A stretch of 43,668 bases of DNA from a virus. The stretch covers positions 1 to 43,668 of IMG/VR virus record IMGVR_UViG_3300045999_010452; one strand, given 5' to 3'. The notes under the pieces are model-generated. The model was given only the letters and a program-made list of their open reading frames with translations, had not been told where the DNA came from and made no database searches. Both the position numbers and the translations under genes were made by a program. Positions 1 to 7,985 of the stretch are shown here, piece by piece (positions within the stretch are counted from its first letter, which is position 1; every line of letters starts with the position of its first letter).

Positions 1-1096
1 TCATTTTATTATATGAACCAGCTGCTTTATCACCTTCAATAATATTATCATTAGCACCTGCTCTATTAACTTGACTCACAGACCAAATTGGTACATTTAG
101 TTCACGTGCTAAACCTTTAGTAGCTACATACACATCATCAATCTCTTCTTTACGTTCTTTACTACTACGATTAGGTCTTAATAAGTCAACATAGTCAATA
201 ATAACTAAATCAGGCATTTGATTTAAGTCCTTACATTTCTGAATATGGGACTCAATAGTGCTTATAGTCGCTTTACCTGTTGGATATTCTTTAATAACTA
301 ATTTGCCAGGTAAATTAGATACAACAGTTTCAACGTTTTTTCTATGTTCTTGAATTATATTAACAGATATATTAGTGAAACAAGCATCATATCTTTTACC
401 AACATATGCTTCACTTAATTCAAGTGTGTAATGATTAACATTAAAACCTGCTTGTACAGCTGCTGCTCCTAAAGCAATTAATGACCAGCTTTTACCACCA
501 CCAGGACCTCCAAATATTAATCCAAAATCTCCTCCACCTAAACCACCTTGTAATAAAGTATTAATACCAGGCCAAGGTGTAGCAACTGGACTTCTATATT
601 CTTCACGATATCTATCCTCAACATCTTTCTCATACTCATGACCTAAATTCTTATCCATACCTGCTTTTAAAGCTGAATCAACAAGTGATCTAATGTCATC
701 ATACATTCCTGATTGTAGCAGATCTACAGATGTCAATAATGCTTTTTTTAGCTGTTGGTTTTTACAGAAATTAGAGAATTCTTGTTCTACATACTCTTGA
801 TCTTCATTTGATGCTTTATATGCTTCTTTAAGCTGTTCTATAACAGATGTTTTTAAAACATCATTTTCAATTTTCTTTACTTCAATATGAAGTGTGTCAA
901 GTGTAGGTGTAGCGTGATATTTGTCAAAATATTTAATAATAGCTTCTACTAAATACTGATGTGCTTGGTTATCAAAATATTCTGGTGTTACTACATCACG
1001 AATATTAAGTAGAAATTTTTTATTCTTTAAAAGCGAGCTAATTACCTTGGTTTGAAAATTCAAACCATACTGATTTAACTTACTAAATGTAGTCAT
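1..1096 (-). CDS. Replicative DnaB-like DNA helicase (T4 gp41 role), 3' end cut by window edge
   Basis: This gene starts at the ATG at 1094-1096 and runs off the left edge, so about 365 N-terminal residues are visible and the C-terminus is missing. It is a RecA-fold hexameric helicase expected to unwind the replication fork and carry primase. An N-terminal helical region (residues 1-130, beginning MTTFSKLNQYGLNFQTKVIS) resembles DnaB N-domains. Residues 197-203 are a Walker A loop (GPGGGKS), and PDLVIIDYVDLL near 295-306 is Walker B with the catalytic acidic residues. SVSQVNRAGA near 339-348 matches the DnaB H3/H4 region, with the sensor Gln followed by a basic residue. It lies 3 nt downstream of the RNase H gene, as the last visible gene of the replication block SSB-UvsX-RNase H-helicase. 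The family call is firm; equivalence to gp41 is inferred from the neighbours. Confidence 0.88.
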   Translation of the reverse strand, partial: MTTFSKLNQYGLNFQTKVISSLLKNKKFLLNIRDVVTPEYFDNQAHQYLVEAIIKYFDKYHATPTLDTLHIEVKKIENDVLKTSVIEQLKEAYKASNEDQEYVEQEFSNFCKNQQLKKALLTSVDLLQSGMYDDIRSLVDSALKAGMDKNLGHEYEKDVEDRYREEYRSPVATPWPGINTLLQGGLGGGDFGLIFGGPGGGKSWSLIALGAAAVQAGFNVNHYTLELSEAYVGKRYDACFTNISVNIIQEHRKNVETVVSNLPGKLVIKEYPTGKATISTIESHIQKCKDLNQMPDLVIIDYVDLLRPNRSSKERKEEIDDVYVATKGLARELNVPIWSVSQVNRAGANDNIIEGDKAAGSYNKM

Positions 1097-1099
1097 AAC

Positions 1100-2134
1100 T
1101 TATTTTAATTTGTATACTTGAAGATAAGAAAAAATTTCGTTAAGCCAAATCTCTGTATTAGGGATTGAATTACCTAATTTATCTTCATTATAAAGTTTTA
1201 AAAAATGTAACTTATCTAATTTATTAGGTTCATTAAATAATACCTGATTTATTTCTTCTAAATCATTTTCTGGTATGTCTGGATTAGATAAATCCATTAA
1301 TTGCTGATTGATAAGTAATTGCTTTTCAAAATTAACTATATCACCATATAAACCATGTTCTTTAATTGATTCTTTAGATTTTTCTAATATACTTCTTAAA
1401 GGAATATGAGTCGGACTTTCTAATTCAGGAAATAATTTAAATAGTTTTTTAGGTCCTAGTCCTTTAACTCCAGGTATATTATCAGAATCATCTCCCATTA
1501 GTATTTTTTTATTAATAAAATTTGAAGGATATAAACTATATTCTTCTTTTACTAATGTTGGAGTATAAAATTTCTTTTTAATAGGAGAATATATTGTCAC
1601 TCTATCACTTACTAATTGCATAAAGTCTTGATCAGCAGACATTATATAAACCTCACCAGCTGATTTATTAGTTATATAACCTATAACATCATCAGCTTCT
1701 ATCTTATCAATAGATAATAAATCAACAGGTAAACATCTTAGATATTCAATTAGACGTAACATTTGATTTTCAATAGAAGCAGACTCATCTTCTTTACCAT
1801 CAAAGCCATCCCAATTAGTTATACGTTGTAATTTTCTATGAGCTTTATATTCTGGATATAGATTTTTCTTATTAGTGGTACTTCCATTTCCATCAAATAT
1901 ACAAATTACTCTAGTAGGTTTAATATGACGAATTGCAAAACCAATTGATTTTAAGAACCCAGTGAGCCCACCTATGTGGGCTCCACTTGGATTCATATGG
2001 TTGATCATGGCAAAACTTCTTAAAAAAGTATTCATTGAGTCTATAAGAAGAACTTTACTATTTAAATGTAATGGTTCTTCTTTAGTATTCTTTATATTGT
2101 CTAGTATGTGTTTAAACGTCTTGTTCTTCATCAT
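1100..2134 (-). CDS. 5'-3' exonuclease / RNase H of the T4 Rnh-FEN family
   Basis: This enzyme should remove RNA primers from Okazaki fragments and trim 5' flaps. Near the N-terminus VLLIDSMNTFLRSF holds the first metal-binding Asp. IFDG followed by Y-x-x-YKAHR is the conserved arch-region signature. IEADDVIG and YIMSADQDFMQLV supply further acidic ligands, and MGDDSDNIPGVKGLGPKKL is the helix-3-turn-helix DNA-binding motif with its final Asp pair. At about 344 residues it is slightly longer than T4 RNase H (305). The reading frame is also open from a TTG at 2146, but the ATG at 2132-2134 (or 2131) is the better start. Either choice overlaps the end of uvsX (stop at 2112-2114), which suggests translational coupling. 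The helicase start follows 3 nt after its stop. Confidence 0.9.
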   Translation of the reverse strand: MMKNKTFKHILDNIKNTKEEPLHLNSKVLLIDSMNTFLRSFAMINHMNPSGAHIGGLTGFLKSIGFAIRHIKPTRVICIFDGNGSTTNKKNLYPEYKAHRKLQRITNWDGFDGKEDESASIENQMLRLIEYLRCLPVDLLSIDKIEADDVIGYITNKSAGEVYIMSADQDFMQLVSDRVTIYSPIKKKFYTPTLVKEEYSLYPSNFINKKILMGDDSDNIPGVKGLGPKKLFKLFPELESPTHIPLRSILEKSKESIKEHGLYGDIVNFEKQLLINQQLMDLSNPDIPENDLEEINQVLFNEPNKLDKLHFLKLYNEDKLGNSIPNTEIWLNEIFSYLQVYKLK

Positions 2135-3218
2135 TATCGATCTCAATCATTGGTGATATCTTACTACTTTCTTCCCATTCGCTATTATCTTCAGTAACTT
2201 GAATTTCTTCAATTTTAACCTCATTACCAAACCACTCATGAGCATGAGCCGCTTTATAAGCTTTCTCTTCATCTTTATCATCTGGTATGAATCCATGAGG
2301 TGTAACAATTACTGTTGATGTGGTAGCAACTCCACAATCAGCATGAATTTTATCGATAGCAATTTTAGTACGTTTAGCAAATTCTACCTTCTTACCTTTA
2401 TGTTGAGCATGAATTTTACTTGTACCACTATTAGTCACATTACCAAAAGTAATAACAATTGAAGCATCCCAATACATTGTATTACCACCTTTATTAGTCA
2501 TACGAGGCTGACTCATAGGTGTTAATGCTGGTTGGACACCTGTTTTATTAATTATAAAGAATGTGTTAGTGAATTGGTAACTTTCTTTACGTGATAGAGG
2601 TATTTTTTGGTTAATAAAATTACCAAACTGTTGAGACATAGCTCCAGCATTCCACATTGGATTATTCTTACCTTGTTCAATACTCATGTCACAAGGAATG
2701 CTACCTACTGAATCCCATAAGAAACATAAATCATAAGGTAAATTGCCTTTCTTTTGTTCATCTAAAATGTCAGCCATAAAAGCTGCTACATCTTCAATTG
2801 AATTAAGAGTTGATCTATCAACATATAAGAAAAAACCTTTATAATTTGTCACCTCACCTGTAGATTCATCAGGTACAGCCTCACATTGAAATCCCATTTT
2901 TTGAGCGTGAGTAAAATCCCATTTCATCTCAGTAATGATAAACACCGGTAAAATGCCCATTTTTTGAGCATTTACCGCTGTTTCAATCATTAATGTTGTT
3001 TTACCTGTATCTGAGCCACCTCTAGCTATAGTGATATGTCCCATAGGCACACCAGGTATTGATAGGGCATCTTGTACAGCTGGAGAGAATGGAATCCACT
3101 TTTGTGTTTTAAAGTTAGATGATGCATCTAGCTTTTTAGTTTTCTTGAATTTATCAAGATCAAATGTACCTTTAATTGCTTGAGACACACTTGCATTTAC
3201 ACTTTTGGATTTTGCCAT
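2112..3218 (-). CDS. uvsX: UvsX/RecA-like recombinase
   Basis: A 368-residue strand-exchange ATPase for recombination-dependent replication and repair. Walker A is at residues 67-74 (GGSDTGKT, with Gly in place of the RecA Pro), and Walker B is LCFLWDSVG with Asp near 169. FIITEMKWDFTHAQKMGF corresponds to the region after strand 2 that carries the catalytic Glu in RecA/UvsX. NQKIPLSRKESYQFTNTFFIINKTG and the following TNKGGN stretch fit the loop L1/L2 and allosteric Gln/Asn region. The N-terminus is Lys-rich and the C-terminus strongly acidic (ending NDEEQDV), as in many phage UvsX proteins. It sits between SSB (4-nt gap) and RNase H (overlap). The leader is AAAAATTAATTAA with no Shine-Dalgarno. 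The RecA superfamily is certain; UvsX is preferred over host-type RecA because of the T4-like neighbours. Confidence 0.88.
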   Translation of the reverse strand: MAKSKSVNASVSQAIKGTFDLDKFKKTKKLDASSNFKTQKWIPFSPAVQDALSIPGVPMGHITIARGGSDTGKTTLMIETAVNAQKMGILPVFIITEMKWDFTHAQKMGFQCEAVPDESTGEVTNYKGFFLYVDRSTLNSIEDVAAFMADILDEQKKGNLPYDLCFLWDSVGSIPCDMSIEQGKNNPMWNAGAMSQQFGNFINQKIPLSRKESYQFTNTFFIINKTGVQPALTPMSQPRMTNKGGNTMYWDASIVITFGNVTNSGTSKIHAQHKGKKVEFAKRTKIAIDKIHADCGVATTSTVIVTPHGFIPDDKDEEKAYKAAHAHEWFGNEVKIEEIQVTEDNSEWEESSKISPMIEIDNDEEQDV

Positions 3219-3222
3219 TTAA

Positions 3223-4026
3223 TTAATTTTTGAATAAGTCATCAAATTCATCTTCATCAAATCCCTTTTTCTTAGTGTTAAGGGCATAGTTAGCTTTAGG
3301 TGCTTCTTGCGTTGGTGTTTCAACAACTTCTTCAGCTGTATCATCACTACTATCTTCAGCTGGTTCTAACCATTCCATTAACATTGTTTTCATTTCATCA
3401 AACTCATATTTTTTATAGAGTGATAAAACATCTGGTTGTTCACTAATCCATTTTTTAATAACTTCATTATTATCAGATAATGGACTAGTTTTTGGTTTGA
3501 TACGAATAGATGATTTGTTAAACTTAGTACCAGTAACTTCTGGTCCAACTGTATCAACTGTAAGATCTCTACCTTCCATAATATCAGTGTAATCTCCAAT
3601 GTCCTCATCTTCAGCTATACCTAACAATTCAAGATACATTTCTTTACCAAACTGCCACATACGAACACCTTTATCTTCCTCACCACGGACAATAACAGGT
3701 ACAAATACTCTCATTTTAGGTTCAATCTTCTTAGCTAATGACCAATTTTCTTTATCACTAGTTTTACGAAGTTGTTGAGCAAATTCAACAATTGGATCTT
3801 TTTCACCAAAGTTAGTTAATGATAACATGGTTTTGTTTCCAATACCATAATGAAACATTACTTCTTTGAATGGATTTGCCTTGTTAAATTTAGATGGAAC
3901 AATACGAATCACTGATTTACCAACTGGTGGTACCCAGAAATTCTTGGCGCGGTCATCTTTGTTACCGCCACCTTTGCCTTTGTTTTGCAACGATTGCATA
4001 CGTTGTTTGATTGCATTTAAATCCAT
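3223..4026 (-). CDS. Single-stranded DNA-binding protein, gp32-like
   Basis: A 267-residue protein organised like T4 gp32. A basic N-terminus (MDLNAIKQRMQSLQNKGKGG) could provide the cooperative self-binding function. The central OB-type core begins NFWVPPVGKSVIRIVPSKFN and includes FKEVMFHYGI. An acidic tail (EEVVETPTQ...) ends in FDEDEFDDLFKN, the usual docking peptide for replication partners. It lies immediately upstream of uvsX, as expected for a recombination-replication operon. The visible sequence contains no cysteine at all, so the Cys/His zinc site of T4 gp32 cannot be present. The leader is A-rich (AAAATAAAAACAGTT) with a TATATTTA box 20 nt upstream of the start. The SSB role is well supported by architecture and position. 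Confidence 0.85.
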   Translation of the reverse strand: MDLNAIKQRMQSLQNKGKGGGNKDDRAKNFWVPPVGKSVIRIVPSKFNKANPFKEVMFHYGIGNKTMLSLTNFGEKDPIVEFAQQLRKTSDKENWSLAKKIEPKMRVFVPVIVRGEEDKGVRMWQFGKEMYLELLGIAEDEDIGDYTDIMEGRDLTVDTVGPEVTGTKFNKSSIRIKPKTSPLSDNNEVIKKWISEQPDVLSLYKKYEFDEMKTMLMEWLEPAEDSSDDTAEEVVETPTQEAPKANYALNTKKKGFDEDEFDDLFKN

Positions 4027-4046
4027 AACTGTTTTTATTTTATAAT

Positions 4047-4054
4047 TAAATATA
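4047..4054 (-). promoter_or_regulatory. TATATTTA box upstream of the SSB gene (possible promoter)
   Basis: On the coding strand this reads TATATTTA, ending 20 nt before the SSB start codon. It shares the core ATATTTA with boxes at the same distance before many tail genes, and looks like a host -7 element (TAnnTTTG with a final A). It lies just downstream of a weak hairpin. Function is inferred from recurrence and spacing only. Confidence 0.35.
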
Positions 4055-4055
4055 A

Positions 4056-4080
4056 TGTAAGGTCAGCCGAAGGCCAAACT
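4056..4080 (-). terminator. Weak hairpin after the 139-residue gene
   Basis: The minus-strand transcript can form GUUUGGCC-UUC-GGCUGAC (six pairs with two G-U wobbles and a 3-nt loop). It overlaps the end of the upstream gene. What follows is AU-rich (UUACAUUAUAUUU) rather than a clean U tract, so termination is uncertain; it could instead be an mRNA 3'-end or processing structure. Confidence 0.3.
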
Positions 4081-4499
4081 TAAAGATTAACTATCTTATA
4101 GATAGATGTTTCCAACTTGCGAAGATCAGGACCATTAGTAAGTAAAATTGTATTATGATAGTCATTCCAATTTACTTTATAATTTGGGTCAGCGTAACCA
4201 TTATTTAGTATTTTAATTAATGTATTCAAAGCATTAATTGTATATAATGTGTTGGATTCTTTTTTACGATGTAGTAATATAGTATTAGGCAATACTGAAG
4301 TTGTACTCATATTGCCTGGGTCAATGTTGTAAGTGCATATAACCTCGTCACTATTTTTTGATTCTAAAATGAATATTTTATTATATAAAATAGTATAACG
4401 ATCAGTTATAGTCTCTAGTGTTTTATCTATGTCTTCCTTCTTTGAGAAGGTTGCGAATAACTTGTTTGCCAATTCCTCTATTGTTAAATTCCATGTCAT
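4080..4499 (-). CDS. Hypothetical protein in the replication block (139 aa)
   Basis: I do not recognise this protein. It is 139 residues, mixed alpha/beta in character and without a signal peptide or membrane segment. The N-terminal third (LTIEELANKLFATFSKKEDID) looks helical, followed by strand-like segments (YTILYNKIFILES) and a C-terminal NTILLTNGPDLRKLETSIYKI. It lies between the family A polymerase (7-nt gap) and SSB, in the same direction, so a replication-accessory role is plausible but not shown. Start choice: the ATG at 4497-4499 gives MTWNLT; a second in-frame possibility is not better supported. Confidence 0.6.
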   Translation of the reverse strand: MTWNLTIEELANKLFATFSKKEDIDKTLETITDRYTILYNKIFILESKNSDEVICTYNIDPGNMSTTSVLPNTILLHRKKESNTLYTINALNTLIKILNNGYADPNYKVNWNDYHNTILLTNGPDLRKLETSIYKIVNL

Positions 4500-4506
4500 A
4501 AATATG

Positions 4507-5769
4507 TTATTTTTTAACTAAAGCACCATAATTCTCACCAATACTCATTCGTGTTGGAAATCCGTCGGCTTCAAGTTCTTGTTTAATTTGTGGTAATAAT
4601 TTAATATCTTCCTTAGCTACATCTAATAAAATTGAATCATATGTGTAAAGTACTATTTTAGTTTTCTTACCTTTTAATAATTTTAACACACGTTCTAATG
4701 TTAATATATTATAGTATGTCTCGTAAGCCTGGATTAGATAGCTTAGTATTTTATTTGGTGTTGGATTTTCAATTTTTATTTGTGGTATAGCCTCACCAGT
4801 AGGTAACATTAAGCTATTAAGCTGTGTTGATTTAAATTCTTTCCATTTTTTATCTAGCCATTCACTTAATTTAGCAAAGAACGGAAACCATGCGTATTCA
4901 TCTCTAATACCACCATATATGTTTTGAAACATTATTTCTTTAGGTACTTCATCATATGGTTCACCTTCAAATATGTAACCAATCATTTTACCAATTATAC
5001 GGGGATGGTAAGCACTATAATCAAACTCAACAAATACATAATTATTTGGTTCAAATGACTCACGCGCTATACCCTTAGGTAAAGCAGCGAAATTAATACC
5101 ATTAAATGCGTTTGAAGGACGAGTAGTTAAATTATATAGATTGTATTGTGTGTAAACTGTATTCCCGCAAATCGAATTATCTTTCCAAGTAGTTTCAAAA
5201 TGTTTATTAAATTTACGTGGATCAATACCTATACCATTTTTCTCTATTTCATATAACACATTAGTAAATGGACCATTTAAAAATTCATTAGCCACAAACC
5301 ATTTAGAAAAAAATAATTTTTCAACTAAATGTTTATATATATTTTCCCATTTTTCATAGTGTTTAGAAATTGGTATAAGTGTGTTTACATCATTTATATA
5401 ATATTTCTCACGATTAAAATTAATATGTACTTTAGTATCAAATTGTGATTCATCAACATAATTAATAAAATTAAAATCTTGTAAATTATCACCTGGGAGA
5501 AAATATAAATGGAATTTTTTATCTAAAACATAAACAAGTTCAATATTAGAAAGAAATTGTTTAACTGTTTCCCAATCTAATTTAAATGCTTCACTATGGT
5601 CTATAGGTAATATATAACCTTTTTCTCCATCATTATAATATACTAAACATGGTTTAGTTAGTGATGGATGGTGGTTATCATTTGTAGTGATGATATTGAC
5701 AAAACAAGCATCATGTTCTGGTTTACCTAATTGTTCAAGTTGTTCTTTTGTCTCTATTATATAAAACAT
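4507..5769 (-). CDS. Compact family A (PolA-like) DNA polymerase with degenerate exonuclease domain
   Basis: A 420-residue protein collinear with the Klenow part of DNA polymerase I. Residues 166-190 (GPFTNVLYEIEKNGIGIDP) match the conserved segment that precedes the thumb. Residues 204-231 match the template-binding NLQNIP region. Motif A is EFDYSAYHPR (Asp250). Motif B fits K-x3-F-x3-YG (Lys277, Phe281, Tyr285, Gly286). Gln347 matches the conserved Gln of the QGTAAD segment, and motif C is TYDSILLDV (Asp378). The tail GENYGALVKK matches the PolI GENW terminus. Oddities: the thumb is almost absent, motif C is YDS instead of HDE, the steric-gate Glu of motif A is replaced by His255, and residues 1-100 look like a 3'-5' exonuclease fold that lost its acidic residues. 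It precedes an unknown gene and SSB. The polymerase family call is strong; whether it is the replicase is inference. Confidence 0.8.
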   Translation of the reverse strand: MFYIIETKEQLEQLGKPEHDACFVNIITTNDNHHPSLTKPCLVYYNDGEKGYILPIDHSEAFKLDWETVKQFLSNIELVYVLDKKFHLYFLPGDNLQDFNFINYVDESQFDTKVHINFNREKYYINDVNTLIPISKHYEKWENIYKHLVEKLFFSKWFVANEFLNGPFTNVLYEIEKNGIGIDPRKFNKHFETTWKDNSICGNTVYTQYNLYNLTTRPSNAFNGINFAALPKGIARESFEPNNYVFVEFDYSAYHPRIIGKMIGYIFEGEPYDEVPKEIMFQNIYGGIRDEYAWFPFFAKLSEWLDKKWKEFKSTQLNSLMLPTGEAIPQIKIENPTPNKILSYLIQAYETYYNILTLERVLKLLKGKKTKIVLYTYDSILLDVAKEDIKLLPQIKQELEADGFPTRMSIGENYGALVKK

Positions 5770-5786
5770 AACCTTTATTATTATGT

Positions 5787-5794
5787 TAAATATA
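5787..5794 (-). promoter_or_regulatory. TATATTTA box upstream of the polymerase gene (possible promoter)
   Basis: The coding-strand TATATTTA ends 17 nt before the polymerase start codon, in the 55-nt gap after the Thr/Pro/Ser-repeat protein gene. It has the same core and spacing as the box before SSB. The gap also holds a poor AT hairpin near 5800-5825 that I do not trust as a terminator. Confidence 0.35.
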
Positions 5795-5824
5795 AGACAA
5801 AATTCCTAGGCTACCAAATTTGAA

Positions 5825-7969
5825 TTACTCTCCACCTCCTCCACCACCACCAGGGTTACATTGTGTACCAGGTGTACTCCATAAACTACCTCCAGCGGCT
5901 GATTGATTTCCTCCTACTAATATATAAACGGTTCCTGTACTTCTAGCACAAACTGGATCACTAGGAGTAGTTGTTCCTCTAGATAGTGTTTGAGTTATTC
6001 CATCACAATCTATATATTCAAAATAAACTGTTCCATTATCTGAATTATCTATATCTGTTTGGTCAGCGGTTGCTACATACTCATAACAAGGTATAGGAGT
6101 ATTAGATGGAGTTATAGATGGTGATGGTGTTTCTGAGATTGGAGGCGTCACACTAATACTAGGTGTCTCTGAAATTGAAGGCGTTACACTAATACTAGGG
6201 GTAGAACTAATACTAACACTAGGTGTTTCTGAAATTGGAGGTGTTACACTAACACTTGGAGTAGTACTAATACTTGGTGTTACTGGAGGTACACATCCGC
6301 CACATGGTGATACATTAGCTATAACAACAGCTATACAATCTGAAGAACCACCATTACATTCGTTACCAGAGAATGTTATAGTACCTTCAAAAGCACAATT
6401 TATATAAGTTTGAAGTCCATTTCCTGGAGCAGATACTGATGATGGCGTTCCATTACAATCTGTGTAGAATATAGTTTTAGAGATTGTATAATAGTTAGTT
6501 ATTTCATATTGGTAACAACATATAGCTGATGGTGAAGGAGTAGGTGTTACACTAATTGAAGGTGTTTCACTTACTGCTGGTGTATTACTAACTGCTGGTG
6601 TATTACTAACTGCTGGTGTTTCACTAACTGCTGGTGTATTACTAACTGCTGGTGTTTCACTAACTGCTGGTGTTTCACTAATAGCTGGTGTGACACTAGT
6701 ACTAGGTGTAGTGGTTATTCCTGGTGTGTTACTTATAGATGGTGTGACACTAATACTTGGTGTTTCACTAACTGTAGGAGTTATACTAATACTTGGTGTT
6801 TCACTAACTGTAGGAGTTATACTAATACTTGGTGTAGTACTAATACTAATTGATGGAGTCACACTAGGTGTAATACTAATACTTGGTGTAGTACTAATAC
6901 TAATTGATGGAGTCACACTAGGTGTAATACTAATACTTGGTGTTATACTAATTGATGGAGTAATACTTGGTGATACACTTATAGATGGTGTAACACTTGG
7001 TGTTCTACTATTTGTTGGTGTTATACTTGGTGTAGATGGTATACTTGTTGATGGTGAAGGTGTTGGTGTTTTAGTTATTGATATTGATGGTGTTATAGAT
7101 GTAGAAGGTGTTGAACTAGCTACTGGTGTAGTAGTCACTGTTGGTGTTACTGTTGGAGTAGTTGTTACTGTTGGTGTAACAGAAATAGTTGGAGTAACAG
7201 TTGGTGTTACAGAAATTGTTGTTGTTATAGTTGGTGTTACAGATATAGTTGGTGTTGTGGAAGGTGTTAAAGGAACACTTGGTAATAAAGTTTCAAATCC
7301 ACCTCCATTACCTGAAATAGGTAAAATATTAGTTGTTCCCCTAGTAATTGAAGCAAATTGTGTTGGATCAGTTAAATATCTAGATAAATCCTTTATTACT
7401 TTTTCAGCTTGTTTTATATAACGTGAGTTAGCGTCAAATACACCTTCAGTTACTCTAATATTATATTCAAAATAATCATTGTATGGACCTCTTAATTTCC
7501 AAGGTATATAAGTAGCATTATAAACTGTTGAAAAATTTGGTTTACTTATTAATTTACTATAGTTAATTTGATTTAATTCAAATATATTAGCTCCAGGATC
7601 TACAGCTGCTTTTAGTTGTACAAAAAATCTAACAAAAAATTCTCTAGAAAGATCATCAAGTGTGGGTCTAATAGGATCAGTAGCTACTAAAGGAAGCTCA
7701 GTGTTCGCATTATTATTACCATATATTCTAGTAAAATCACTTGTTATAGCATTGTTTTTAGCTATATAATTAAGGTCAATATTATTAGTTGGTTTTAAAG
7801 TATCAATTAAAGGAATAGGATTATTTGTCTCAGGTAAACCACCCCAGTATTTATTACTTTTATCTTTGAAAAAAGAACCATTATAATAGATAGATTGATT
7901 GTTTTGATAAACAAAACGAATCCCTTGATCATATCCTGTTTCTATTATATTTGATTGTGGTATACGCAT
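5825..7969 (-). CDS. Thr/Pro/Ser-repeat virion protein with two Cys-rich domains
   Basis: A 714-residue protein, probably virion-associated because it follows the baseplate genes. Residues 1-229 form an ordinary globular domain (MRIPQSNIIETGYDQGIRFVYQ...), which could be the virion-anchoring part. Residues 230-482 are tandem TPSISVTP / TPAVSETP octads. They are followed by a Cys-rich domain (about 483-560, starting ICCYQYEI), a second repeat block (560-625), and a second Cys-rich domain (about 626-714, starting IPCYEYVA) ending in a run of seven Gly plus Glu. The two Cys-rich domains look homologous (CYxY near the start, DCxG in the middle). Extended TPS stalks are classic O-glycosylation and spacer sequences, so a cell-adhesive spike is plausible. 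The exact virion location is unknown. Confidence 0.7.
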   Translation of the reverse strand: MRIPQSNIIETGYDQGIRFVYQNNQSIYYNGSFFKDKSNKYWGGLPETNNPIPLIDTLKPTNNIDLNYIAKNNAITSDFTRIYGNNNANTELPLVATDPIRPTLDDLSREFFVRFFVQLKAAVDPGANIFELNQINYSKLISKPNFSTVYNATYIPWKLRGPYNDYFEYNIRVTEGVFDANSRYIKQAEKVIKDLSRYLTDPTQFASITRGTTNILPISGNGGGFETLLPSVPLTPSTTPTISVTPTITTTISVTPTVTPTISVTPTVTTTPTVTPTVTTTPVASSTPSTSITPSISITKTPTPSPSTSIPSTPSITPTNSRTPSVTPSISVSPSITPSISITPSISITPSVTPSISISTTPSISITPSVTPSISISTTPSISITPTVSETPSISITPTVSETPSISVTPSISNTPGITTTPSTSVTPAISETPAVSETPAVSNTPAVSETPAVSNTPAVSNTPAVSETPSISVTPTPSPSAICCYQYEITNYYTISKTIFYTDCNGTPSSVSAPGNGLQTYINCAFEGTITFSGNECNGGSSDCIAVVIANVSPCGGCVPPVTPSISTTPSVSVTPPISETPSVSISSTPSISVTPSISETPSISVTPPISETPSPSITPSNTPIPCYEYVATADQTDIDNSDNGTVYFEYIDCDGITQTLSRGTTTPSDPVCARSTGTVYILVGGNQSAAGGSLWSTPGTQCNPGGGGGGGE
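6095..6290 (-). repeat. Second Thr/Pro/Ser repeat block in the 714-aa protein
   Basis: Tandem degenerate units encode SISVTPSISETP-type octads linking the two Cys-rich domains. The DNA alternates near-identical 24-48 nt units, making it prone to length change by slippage or recombination. Confidence 0.7.
6523..7282 (-). repeat. Main Thr/Pro/Ser tandem repeat block in the 714-aa protein
   Basis: About 250 residues of TPSISITP, TPTVSETP and TPAVSNTP octads. Between about 6580 and 6690 the units are nearly identical 18-24 nt repeats (plus strand CTAACTGCTGGTGT recurring), indicating recent tandem expansion. The long plus-strand open frame over this block is a by-product of the repeat composition. 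Confidence 0.8.
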
Positions 7970-7985
7970 TTTAATTTAATAATAA

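Noticed and set aside
5798-5826. Hairpin between the polymerase and the Thr/Pro/Ser protein genes as a terminator
   Set aside because: Only short A-T pairing with an interrupted stem and no U tract.
6690-7421. A 243-codon plus-strand frame over the Thr/Pro/Ser repeats
   Set aside because: Same effect: repeat composition keeps the opposite strand free of stops; the sequence is a low-complexity mirror of the repeats.
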